Part shown: positions 6,058 to 11,609 of the stretch, one piece after another
Numbering within the stretch: position 1 is the stretch's first letter
Layout: each line of letters begins with the position of its first letter
Origin: Verrucomicrobia bacterium UBA2460
GTDB taxonomy: Bacteria > Verrucomicrobiota > Verrucomicrobiia > Methylacidiphilales > Verrucolacustridaceae
Reading direction: 5' to 3'
DNA: 13,006 nt
Assembly (NCBI GenBank): GCA_002342345.1
Contig: DDPU01000043.1
Span: 9,540 to 22,545, forward strand
The notes under the pieces: model-generated
Seen by the model: only the letters and a program-made list of their open reading frames with translations
Told to the model about the DNA's origin: nothing
Databases searched by the model: none
Made by a program: the position numbers and the translations under genes

Positions 6058-6825
6058 TTAGTCCCTGGGCACCTCATTCCCCGCCACCATCTCCCACCCC
6101 AGGCTTCTCAATTTCCCGTTTCGCACCCGCTTGTTGCGCCGCGCCCTGCGCTTTCCCTCCGGCCAACTCCCGCCCGGCCGCCCCCTCCGCCTCGGCTCGT
6201 CCTCGCAGGCATTGAGAATTGTTCCCTTTTGCCGCAGGGCGACCCCCACCGCCCTCGCCGCGTCCTTCACGTGAATCAGGTTGAGCCACCGCTCCGGACC
6301 CTCCGTTTCGGGTCTCAACTCGCGCTCTTTTCCATACAACCCGGCACAACGCAGAACCGTCCCCCCGGCGCGCAAACAGACCCGCTCCGCTTCCACCATC
6401 GCCATGGAGCGGGGATCCTCCGCCGCCACCGGCGACCCTTCGTCCACCCAAGCCCCGCCATCCTCCGCATACACCGAGGTGGAAGACAGGTACACAAAAG
6501 GGATCCTTTTTCGGCCGACCCATTCCGCCGCCGCCCCCGCCCCCATCCGTTGAATCGCCTCGAAATCTTCCTCGCTGCGCAACCGCGAGGGCGCCACCGC
6601 CCACACCAAACCCTCCAATCCGGCCGGAAGGGCATTCCAAAAATCCGTCTTCAGGGCATCGGCCGCCATGACCCGGGGAAAGTCATCCCGTAAAAGGGCG
6701 GCGGACTCCGGAGAGCGGACCACGGGGATCACCTCCCAACCCCCGGCACGTGCCTCACCAGCCACCTCCCGACCCAAAAAGCCGGCCCCCACCACAAGGA
6801 GGGTCGGACGGCCGAAACTCGCCAT
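6058..6825 (-). CDS. Atypical NAD(P)-binding epimerase-like protein (YeeZ-type extended SDR)
   Basis: The 255-residue protein has an N-terminal Rossmann motif VVGAGFLGREVA (11-22), then FVYLSSTSVYAEDGGAWVDE (110-129), LRCAGLYG (158-165), LNLIHVKDAARAV (181-193) and a C-terminal NKRVRNGKLRSLGWEM (231-246). The order is that of the NAD-dependent epimerase family, nearest to YeeZ-type proteins whose substrates are unknown. The Y-x3-K pair expected after SSTSVY is absent: the region reads RSMAMVEAER (139-148). It therefore belongs with atypical SDRs that may bind nucleotide without standard dehydrogenase chemistry. The Arg/Lys-rich loop (211-236) is unusual for this fold. The ATG at 6825 directly precedes the Rossmann strand, with only weak purines upstream. 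It is transcribed away from tRNA-Ser, whose 5' end is 33 bases off, and converges on the pterin genes. No pathway can be assigned. Confidence 0.8.
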   Translation of the reverse strand: MASFGRPTLLVVGAGFLGREVAGEARAGGWEVIPVVRSPESAALLRDDFPRVMAADALKTDFWNALPAGLEGLVWAVAPSRLRSEEDFEAIQRMGAGAAAEWVGRKRIPFVYLSSTSVYAEDGGAWVDEGSPVAAEDPRSMAMVEAERVCLRAGGTVLRCAGLYGKERELRPETEGPERWLNLIHVKDAARAVGVALRQKGTILNACEDEPRRRGRPGGSWPEGKRRARRNKRVRNGKLRSLGWEMVAGNEVPRD

Positions 6826-6857
6826 GGCGGCGTTTTTCCCCTAAGAAAGACGGTTAA

Positions 6858-6944
6858 GGACGAGTGGCGGAGTGGTTGAACGCGGCGGTCTTGAAAACCG
6901 CAGGCGCCGAAAGGCGCTCGTAGGTTCGAATCCTACCTCGTCCG
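6858..6944 (+). tRNA. tRNA-Ser (anticodon UGA)
   Basis: Acceptor arm GGACGAG (6858-6864) pairs with CTCGTCC (6937-6943), and the discriminator is G6944. The anticodon stem GCGGT/ACCGC (6885-6889, 6897-6901) encloses the loop CTTGAAA with anticodon TGA at 6892-6894, which reads UCA. A long class II variable arm with a GCGCC/GGCGC stem and GAAA loop is diagnostic of tRNA-Ser. The T arm is GTAGG-TTCGAAT-CCTAC. CCA is not encoded. The 3' end lies only five bases from the stop codon of the convergent AT-hook gene, with no T-run between. Confidence 0.96.
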
Positions 6945-6949
6945 ACCGG

Positions 6950-7375
6950 CTATCCGCGCAGATGATAGTGGCCCGGGCCGATCTTGCGCAGGCCCCGCAC
7001 CTTTTTCACGTTCTGGTAAAACCAGGTGTCGAGACGCTGACGCTGGATGTTCATCCTGCCGGCGAGATCCTTGATCTTCAGGCCTGCCTTGCCGGCACGC
7101 TTCAACTGGGCCAGCACCACCTTGCGCAAACCACCACGACGGCCAAATTTCCGGCCCGTCGAACGTCTGCCCTTGGGGCGACCACGCCGTCCCTGGGATC
7201 TACCGCGGCCCGAGGCGATCCGGCGGGCCCGGCGGGCGACAAGGGAAGCCCCGGCTCCCACCACCTTGGCAACGGAACGCTCCACTTGGCCGAGTTTTTT
7301 CTCGAGGCTTTCCTTTCGGCGCAGAAGTTTGACGATCCGCCCGAATTCTTTGGCAGTCAGTTTTGTTAGATCCAT
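6950..7375 (-). CDS. Basic DNA-binding protein with AT-hook and C-terminal winged helix (nucleoid or H1-like)
   Basis: This 141-residue, strongly basic protein has three parts. Residues 1-40 form a charged helix likely to coil and dimerise (EFGRIVKLLRRKESLEKKLG). Residues 44-82 are a Lys/Arg/Gly-rich linker containing a canonical AT-hook core, RRGRPK at 63-68, flanked by further RGR repeats that would bind the minor groove. Residues 83-139 look like a small winged helix: LRKVVLAQLKRAG, LKIKDLAGRMN, QRQRLDTWFYQNVKKV, then a wing LRKIGPGHYHL. The composition resembles linker-histone and HMGA-type proteins; I cannot assign a named family. A role in nucleoid architecture or as a global regulator is inferred. 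The ATG at 7375 is the natural start. A TAGAAT -10-like box lies at 7397-7402, and the inverted repeat GTTAG-N5-CTAAC (7378-7392) sits near the likely transcription start. Its neighbour on the same strand is a SWIB protein. Confidence 0.8.
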   Translation of the reverse strand: MDLTKLTAKEFGRIVKLLRRKESLEKKLGQVERSVAKVVGAGASLVARRARRIASGRGRSQGRRGRPKGRRSTGRKFGRRGGLRKVVLAQLKRAGKAGLKIKDLAGRMNIQRQRLDTWFYQNVKKVRGLRKIGPGHYHLRG

Positions 7376-7377
7376 AA

Positions 7378-7402
7378 GTTAGAAAGACTAACGAAAATTC
7401 TA
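7378..7402 (-). promoter_or_regulatory. Candidate promoter with overlapping inverted repeat, upstream of the AT-hook gene
   Basis: On the minus strand, TAGAAT (7402-7397) matches the -10 consensus at five of six positions, and GTTAG-TCTTT-CTAAC (7392-7378) follows about where transcription should start. No good -35 box is visible because the region upstream is the SWIB-gene terminator. The repeat could bind a repressor, perhaps the gene's own product. Confidence 0.35.
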
Positions 7403-7414
7403 AGCATTCACCAG

Positions 7415-7453
7415 AAAAAAATACCCCGCCGGGGACAGGCCCCGACGGGGTAT
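7415..7453 (-). terminator. Strong rho-independent terminator of the SWIB gene (end of the cof-SWIB unit)
   Basis: ATACCCCGCCGGGG (7421-7434) pairs with CCCCGACGGGGTAT (7440-7453) over 14 positions with one mismatch, leaving a 5-base loop. On the minus strand the stem is followed directly by seven T (7421-7415). The direction therefore serves the genes to its right. Confidence 0.88.
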
Positions 7454-7463
7454 CTCAAGCTCG

Positions 7464-7508
7464 CTTTCCCCTGGCGACGGAAGGAACTCCGTCCAACGGG
7501 GAAGAAAG
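7464..7508 (-). repeat. Nested hairpin in the 3' untranslated region of the SWIB gene
   Basis: GACGGA (7476-7481) and TCCGTC (7488-7493) form an inner stem. TTCCCC (7466-7471) and GGGGAA (7498-7503) form an outer stem, extendable to CTTT/AAAG with a small bulge. It lies between the SWIB stop codon and the terminator and may stabilise the transcript 3' end. Confidence 0.45.
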
Positions 7509-7510
7509 TC

Positions 7511-7768
7511 TTATTTGACGTGCTTGCTGGCGTACTTGGTCAGCTCAAACATGTTCGCGGAGCTCTTGCCACCGAAAAGGGGTTTGAGCAGCTCGTCCGC
7601 GTGGATCATCCGCCTGTTTTTCTTGTCCTGCAGGCCCTTTTTCTTGATGTGCGCCCACAGTTTCTTGGTCAGCTCGGTCCGCGGAAGCGGCTTGCTTCCA
7701 ACGATCGCGGCGAGGATGGCGTCCGGCTGGACGGGTTTCATGAATGCTGCATTGGGTTTTCTGGCCAT
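7511..7768 (-). CDS. SWIB/MDM2-domain protein
   Basis: The 85-residue protein is essentially one SWIB domain: a basic lead (1-14), then PDAILAAIVGSKPLPRTELTKKLWAHIKKKGLQDKKNRRMIHADELLKPLFGG and the closing helix NMFELTKYASKHV. The LTKKLWAHIKKKGLQD segment and the HADE..L..LFG segment are the family signature. The SWIB fold is shared with p53-binding MDM2 and with SWI/SNF subunits. In bacteria it is known mainly from Chlamydiae and their relatives, free-standing or fused to topoisomerase I. Binding to nucleoid or topoisomerase partners is therefore inferred; the molecular role in bacteria is not established. The ATG at 7768 has AAGGAG ten bases upstream. It lies 39 bases downstream of cofH on the same strand, separated by a 9-bp hairpin at the cofH stop, and is followed by a strong terminator. 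Confidence 0.92.
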   Translation of the reverse strand: MARKPNAAFMKPVQPDAILAAIVGSKPLPRTELTKKLWAHIKKKGLQDKKNRRMIHADELLKPLFGGKSSANMFELTKYASKHVK

Positions 7769-7807
7769 GGTGTTTTCTGTCTCCTTGGTTTGGGTTTCGT
7801 TGACGAA

Positions 7808-8902
7808 TCAGAGGGCAAAATGCCCTCTGGCAGACGCCTGACAACTCTTTTTTCCGAGGGAAAACGGGTTTTTCACAGCGCCGTAAAGGGTGGTCCGCCG
7901 CCGGGGAATCCGCCCGGCCCGCCGGATGGCCTCCTCGATCGCCTCCGGTTCCATTCCCTCCCCATGCCGTCCTCCGCTGGAACGGGTGATCGACTCCTCA
8001 TACAAAGTTCCCCCGAAATCATTGCACCCCCAGTCCAACGACTCCGCCGCCCCCTCCACCCCAAGCTTCACCCAGCTGGTCTGCAGGTTGGGAATGAGGT
8101 CGCCGAGCACCAGCCGGGCCAGCGGATACAGGCGACGCGCACGCCGGCGGATACGCTCCTCCAACCGGGACATCCCACCCGTTCGTTGGGCCAACATCCT
8201 GCCAAGCCGATTTTCATAAGGCACAAAGGCCAGCGGCACCAACTCCGTGAACCCCCCGGTTTCCCCCTGCAGCCTCCGCAGGACCTCAAAATGGGAACGG
8301 ATATCCTCCCAGGTTTCCACATGCCCGAAAAGAATCGTGGCGCTGGAGCGAAGCCCGGCGAGATGGGCGGCGCGGACGATGCGTGTCCAGCGCGCGACCG
8401 GCAGCTTGTTGCGCGAAATTTTTTTTCGGACCCGGTCCACCAGGATTTCCGCTGCGGTCCCGGGAATGCTTCCCACCCCGGCTGCTCGCAACCGGGGAAG
8501 CATCACCTCCGGCTCCTCCCCCGCCTTTGCACACAGGGAATCAATCTCCATCGGTGAGAAGGCATGCAGATGCATCCACGGGAAATTTTTTCGCAACTCC
8601 CGGACCAGATCAAAATAGTAGGAGGGCGGCAGATCCGGATCGATGCCGCCCTGGAGGCAAACTTCCGTCACCCACGGGGTTTCTCCCACGCGGGCCACCA
8701 CCCGGTCGATCGTGTCGGTGGTGGCCCCGGGGGTTCCCGGTCTACGGCCAAAACCGCAGAAGGCGCACCCCACATGGCAAATTCTTGTGAAGTTGGCGTT
8801 CCGGTTCACCACATAGGTCACCACATCCCCATGGTCTTTCCGGGCGGCCTGCCGCGCCACCTCGGTCAGCTCCCCCAGCGGCAGTTTCCACGGATTCTTC
8901 AC
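7808..8902 (-). CDS. cofH: FO synthase subunit 2, radical SAM (CofH)
   Basis: CofH joins tyrosine to 5-amino-6-(D-ribitylamino)uracil by radical SAM chemistry, giving the intermediate that CofG closes into the deazaflavin FO, the core of coenzyme F420. The 364-residue protein shows NRNANFTRICHVGCAFCGF with cluster cysteines C42, C46 and C49, TEVCLQGGIDPDLP, HLHAFSPME, GSIPGTAAEIL, SSATILFGHVE, TGGFTELVPLAFVP, LIPNLQTSWVKLG and NDFGGTLYEESI. This order separates CofH from the related menaquinone enzymes MqnC and MqnE. The start is a GTG at 8902 that shares GTGA with the cofG stop codon and has AGGAG seven bases upstream, so it is better than the in-frame TTG at 8959. Coupling with cofG should give balanced subunits. 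Whether the cell finishes F420 depends on cofC/cofD/cofE, which are not in the window. Confidence 0.93.
   Translation of the reverse strand: MKNPWKLPLGELTEVARQAARKDHGDVVTYVVNRNANFTRICHVGCAFCGFGRRPGTPGATTDTIDRVVARVGETPWVTEVCLQGGIDPDLPPSYYFDLVRELRKNFPWMHLHAFSPMEIDSLCAKAGEEPEVMLPRLRAAGVGSIPGTAAEILVDRVRKKISRNKLPVARWTRIVRAAHLAGLRSSATILFGHVETWEDIRSHFEVLRRLQGETGGFTELVPLAFVPYENRLGRMLAQRTGGMSRLEERIRRRARRLYPLARLVLGDLIPNLQTSWVKLGVEGAAESLDWGCNDFGGTLYEESITRSSGGRHGEGMEPEAIEEAIRRAGRIPRRRTTLYGAVKNPFSLGKKSCQASARGHFAL
7809..7829 (-). repeat. Perfect 9-bp hairpin at the cofH stop codon, between cofH and the SWIB gene
   Basis: CAGAGGGCA (7809-7817) and TGCCCTCTG (7821-7829) are perfect reverse complements around an AAA loop. 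The hairpin includes most of the cofH stop codon. No T-run follows on the minus strand, so it is not a standard terminator. It could be an RNA-processing or stability element, or a partial attenuator between cofH and the SWIB gene. Confidence 0.5.
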
Positions 8903-9936
8903 GCCCAGGCTCCTGCGTGAAACTCCTCCGCCCGCCTGAGCCAGTCCCCGCTCAGCCAAGTCGCGTTGCGATGGGAGTCATAGACCGGAAGGCGTTCGGC
9001 CAGTTCGCGGCCCGCCTGGCGGCAGGCGTCCGCGTAGGATTCGACGGTTTCCCATGGGCTCGCCGGGTTGACCTCGTCCCTGGCCCAGGAGATTCCGCCG
9101 AGATCATCGATCCACGGAAGTAGCACCCGCCACCGGGGCTCCAGGTTTGGCGGAATCTGAATCGCCACCCCCGGCGCCCATTGCCTCCAACGCCCCATCA
9201 TCTCGCGGTACTCACCCAGGGTCGGCTCCGGGCCCGCCGGCCAGCGGGATCCCGCGTTCGGCACGTAGCGCTGAATCAAAATCTCCTGCAGATGTCCGTA
9301 CCGGGAATGCAGATCCGCCAAGGCAGCCAGGGAATCCAGCCGGCTGGCCTGGGACTCACCCCAACCGACAAGGATTCCGCTGGTGAACGGGATCCTCGCC
9401 CGACCCGCCGCCTCCAGGCAGGCTATCCGGCCCGCCGCCCGCTTTTCCGGCGCCAAACGCGGTTCGTCCCGGGCGCTTTCCAACATCATCCCCATGGAAA
9501 GGAAATGCGGCCGGATCCGGAAAAGCTCCGCTTCGCTCATCCGGCCGAAGTTGCCATGGGGAAAAAGCCCGGCGGCGGTGCAGCGGTCGGCCACGCTGAT
9601 GGCAAAGTCCCAGAAGTCGGCAAACCCCCGCCGGACCAGCTCTTCACGAATATGGGGAAGGCTGTCCGGCCGCTCCCCGGAAATCAGCAGGGCCTCACGG
9701 GCGCCCCCCCCGGCCGCATCCCGCAAAAGGCGCTCCAGTTCATCCCCGGTCAGGAGACCCCGCCGGTCTGCCCGGAACCCGCAGTAGGCACAATGCCAAG
9801 GGCAGTCATGGGTGAGCACGAAAGTCAGGGAACGGGAGTAGGTAACCGGACCAACGGTGGCCCCAAAATCCTCGTAAACGTCTTTCAACGGCGGCTTCTC
9901 TTGCCTAAAAATCCCCGATGGCACTGACCGAGGCAA
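8899..9936 (-). CDS. cofG: FO synthase subunit 1, radical SAM (CofG)
   Basis: CofG is the second radical SAM enzyme of FO synthesis; it cyclises the CofH product to 7,8-didemethyl-8-hydroxy-5-deazariboflavin. In the 345-residue form the key blocks are TYSRSLTFVLTHDCPWHCAYCGF with cluster cysteines C45, C49 and C52, LFPHGNFGRMS, LSMGMMLES, RIPFTSGILVGWGES, YGHLQEILIQRYVPN, IQIPPNLEP, IDDLGGISWARDEVNPASPWE and a final RLPVYD. All are CofG hallmarks, with small departures (HDC for the usual NxC lead, GWGES for GIGET). The start is uncertain. A TTG at 9936 has AGGA six bases upstream but overlaps the divergent psd gene by 19 bases. An in-frame GTG at 9924 and TTG at 9888 would shorten or remove the overlap. 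The gene overlaps cofH by GTGA. Confidence 0.92.
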   Translation of the reverse strand: MPRSVPSGIFRQEKPPLKDVYEDFGATVGPVTYSRSLTFVLTHDCPWHCAYCGFRADRRGLLTGDELERLLRDAAGGGAREALLISGERPDSLPHIREELVRRGFADFWDFAISVADRCTAAGLFPHGNFGRMSEAELFRIRPHFLSMGMMLESARDEPRLAPEKRAAGRIACLEAAGRARIPFTSGILVGWGESQASRLDSLAALADLHSRYGHLQEILIQRYVPNAGSRWPAGPEPTLGEYREMMGRWRQWAPGVAIQIPPNLEPRWRVLLPWIDDLGGISWARDEVNPASPWETVESYADACRQAGRELAERLPVYDSHRNATWLSGDWLRRAEEFHAGAWA

Positions 9937-10544
9937 GACCCTTCCTGATCGGTGCCGCCGTGCTGCTGGGCGCCTGCCTTTGGATGGGCTGGTGGATCCC
10001 CTCGGGCCTGGCGGTCCTGCTCCTCGCGGCGTTACTTCTCTTCTTCCGTGATCCCCAACGGCAACCCCCGTCCGATCCCCTCGCCCTGGTCAGTCCCGCC
10101 GACGGCAAAGTCATCTGCGTCGACGAGGCCGAGGATCCCTGCTTCGGCCTTGGCAAGTTCCGCCGGATCGGGATTTTTCTTTCCGTGCTCGACGTGCACG
10201 TCAACCGTTCCCCCTGGGACGGGGTCGTGGAAAAAACCCATTACTCGGCGGGGGAATTTCTGGATGCGCGCCACCTGGAGGTGGATCTCCGCAACGAAAA
10301 CCAGACTTGGCTTCTGCGCACTTCCCGCGGCCCCGTGCTCGTCCGGCAGATCGCCGGGCTGATCGCCCGCCGCATTGTCGCCTGGAAAAAACCCGGGGAG
10401 AAGGTCGGCCGCGGGGAACGGATCGGCATGATCCGTTTCGGATCCCGCACGGATCTTTATGTTCCCGCGGCCTGCTCCATCCGGGTGCAACCGGGCCAGC
10501 GGGTGAAGGGAGGCGAAACCGTCCTCGCGTCATGGCCCGAATAA
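9918..10544 (+). CDS. psd: Phosphatidylserine decarboxylase, short (archaeal-type) form
   Basis: The enzyme decarboxylates phosphatidylserine to phosphatidylethanolamine at the inner membrane. It is made as a proenzyme that cuts itself to create a pyruvoyl group. The 208-residue protein is the short form. It has two hydrophobic N-terminal segments (8-26 and 28-43), FFRDPQR (42-48), SPADGKV (59-65), DVHVNRSPWDG (92-102), QIAGLIARRIV (144-154) and GMIRFGSRTDLYVP (170-183). Self-cleavage is expected between G175 and S176, leaving the pyruvoyl on the small subunit; the GSR version of this site is the norm for the short family. The ATG at 9918 has no clear Shine-Dalgarno. The gene overlaps pssA by 13 bases, and its product uses PssA's product directly. 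Its 5' end abuts or overlaps cofG. Confidence 0.94.
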   Translation: MALTEARPFLIGAAVLLGACLWMGWWIPSGLAVLLLAALLLFFRDPQRQPPSDPLALVSPADGKVICVDEAEDPCFGLGKFRRIGIFLSVLDVHVNRSPWDGVVEKTHYSAGEFLDARHLEVDLRNENQTWLLRTSRGPVLVRQIAGLIARRIVAWKKPGEKVGRGERIGMIRFGSRTDLYVPAACSIRVQPGQRVKGGETVLASWPE

Positions 10545-11386
10545 AACAGCGTGAAAAGAATGCGTCGCCCAGAAGCGCCGCCTACCTGCTGCCCAGCCTG
10601 ATGACGGCAGGAAACCTTTTCTGCGGCTTCATGGCCGTGCTGCAGATCATCCAAGGCAGCCTTCTGCAGGCCTCGGAAAATGTCGCCTGGATTCAGCCTT
10701 ACGAAGCCAGCCTTCTCTGGATCCTCGGGGCCTTCATTTTTGACCTTCTCGACGGCAGGTTGGCCCGGCTCGGCGGCCACGAAAGCGCCTTTGGCCGGGA
10801 ATTTGATTCCCTCGCCGATGTCATCTCCTTCGGAATCGCCCCGGCCCTGCTCGTCTTCAAGATCGTGCTTGCGGAACTGCCGGCCCGGATCGGCTGGATG
10901 ATCGCTTTTATCTATCTGGTTTGTGGCGCCATGCGGCTTGCCCGGTTCAACGCTATCACCGCCCAGCCCGGCCCCGCCGACCGCGCCAAGGATTTCACGG
11001 GCTTCCCCATCCCCGCCGCCGCTGGGCTGGTCGCCTCCGTCACCCTTCTCCTTCTCCAGTACTACGAGTCCGACCGCGTCATCGGGGACTGGAAATACCT
11101 TCTCGCCGGCCTCCTTCTCTTCCTCAGCTTCATGATGTTCAGCAAGGTGAGCTATCCGAGCTTCAAGGCCATCGACTGGCGGACCCAGCGGCCCATCCCC
11201 CGCATGCTCCTGATTGTCGCCCTGCTTGCCCTGGTCGTGCAGACCTACCGTTACTCCCTTGCCCTGCTTTTCACCGGGTATCTCCTCTACGGCTTCGTAC
11301 GTCCGCACATCAGCCGGCGCTGGCGGCATGAATTGGAGGATGAAGAGATTTTACCCGGTTCCTCCCGGCGCCGCTCCGCACCCTGA
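10532..11386 (+). CDS. pssA: CDP-diacylglycerol-serine O-phosphatidyltransferase (PssA, membrane type)
   Basis: PssA transfers the phosphatidyl group of CDP-diacylglycerol to L-serine, giving phosphatidylserine for Psd. The 284-residue integral membrane protein carries the full CDP-alcohol phosphotransferase signature: D74-G75-x2-A78-R79-x8-G88-x3-D92-x3-D96, within DLLDGRLARLGG...GREFDSLADVISFG. D71 precedes it. PSLMTAGNLFCGFMAV (21-36) is the usual lead of type II PssA, and several hydrophobic helices follow. The C-terminal tail (265-284) is charged and ends in an Arg-rich SSRRRSAP. Phosphatidylglycerophosphate synthase shares the motif, but the NLFCGF lead and the psd neighbour favour serine. 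The ATG at 10532 starts inside the last codons of psd, so the pair is surely one transcript. A GC-rich perfect hairpin follows six bases after the stop. Confidence 0.93.
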   Translation: MARIKQREKNASPRSAAYLLPSLMTAGNLFCGFMAVLQIIQGSLLQASENVAWIQPYEASLLWILGAFIFDLLDGRLARLGGHESAFGREFDSLADVISFGIAPALLVFKIVLAELPARIGWMIAFIYLVCGAMRLARFNAITAQPGPADRAKDFTGFPIPAAAGLVASVTLLLLQYYESDRVIGDWKYLLAGLLLFLSFMMFSKVSYPSFKAIDWRTQRPIPRMLLIVALLALVVQTYRYSLALLFTGYLLYGFVRPHISRRWRHELEDEEILPGSSRRRSAP

Positions 11387-11391
11387 CCCTC

Positions 11392-11414
11392 CGGGAGGGG
11401 GCTACCCCCTCCCG
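11392..11414 (+). terminator. Perfect 10-bp GC hairpin after pssA, possible bidirectional terminator without a T-run
   Basis: CGGGAGGGGG (11392-11401) and CCCCCTCCCG (11405-11414) are perfect reverse complements around CTA. The site lies between the 3' ends of the convergent pssA and micro-ORF transcripts. Neither side has a U-tract, so it may act as a stability or rho-linked end signal rather than a classical terminator. Confidence 0.45.
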
Positions 11415-11439
11415 CTCGCTCGCAAAGTAAAATTCGGGA

Positions 11440-11586
11440 CTAAGCCAGGCCGATCGCCCGCAGGAGTTGGACGAATTGGGGGGTCTCCAGCAGCACGTTG
11501 TAGGTGAAGACCAGGCCGGCAACCCCCAGCAACGACAGGATCGCTGCAACGCAGCGGATCACAAAGGAGATCTCTTCGGTTTCCAC
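11440..11586 (-). CDS. Small hypothetical membrane protein (48 residues)
   Basis: A short open frame downstream of the protease gene would encode 48 residues. It has an acidic N terminus (METEE), one hydrophobic segment of about 22 residues (VIRCVAAILSLLGVAGLVFTY, 9-29) and an amphipathic tail LLETPQFVQLLRAIGLA. The start would be a GTG at 11586; an in-frame TAG lies four codons upstream, so no longer form exists. Codon third positions are GC-rich like the neighbours. It begins 23 bases after the protease stop codon on the same strand, so it may be co-transcribed. It resembles single-helix small membrane proteins, but I recognise no family. The Shine-Dalgarno signal is weak. This could be a chance frame; the clean membrane segment and gene-sized spacing are the support. 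Confidence 0.5.
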   Translation of the reverse strand: METEEISFVIRCVAAILSLLGVAGLVFTYNVLLETPQFVQLLRAIGLA

Positions 11587-11609
11587 AGGTTGAACCTATC
11601 CACCCGGGC

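Noticed and set aside
5095..6693. A 532-codon open frame on the plus strand across the SDR and epimerase genes
   Set aside because: It is a shadow of GC-rich coding DNA. Its product is Pro/Arg-rich with no motif, and it crosses two genes with clear family signatures.
7808..9936. The radical SAM pair as MqnC/MqnE of the futalosine menaquinone route
   Set aside because: Family-specific blocks (IPFTSGILVGWGES, YGHLQEILIQ, IQIPPNL; TGGFTELVPL, NDFGGTLYEES) match CofG and CofH better, and the two are adjacent and coupled as in FO synthase loci.
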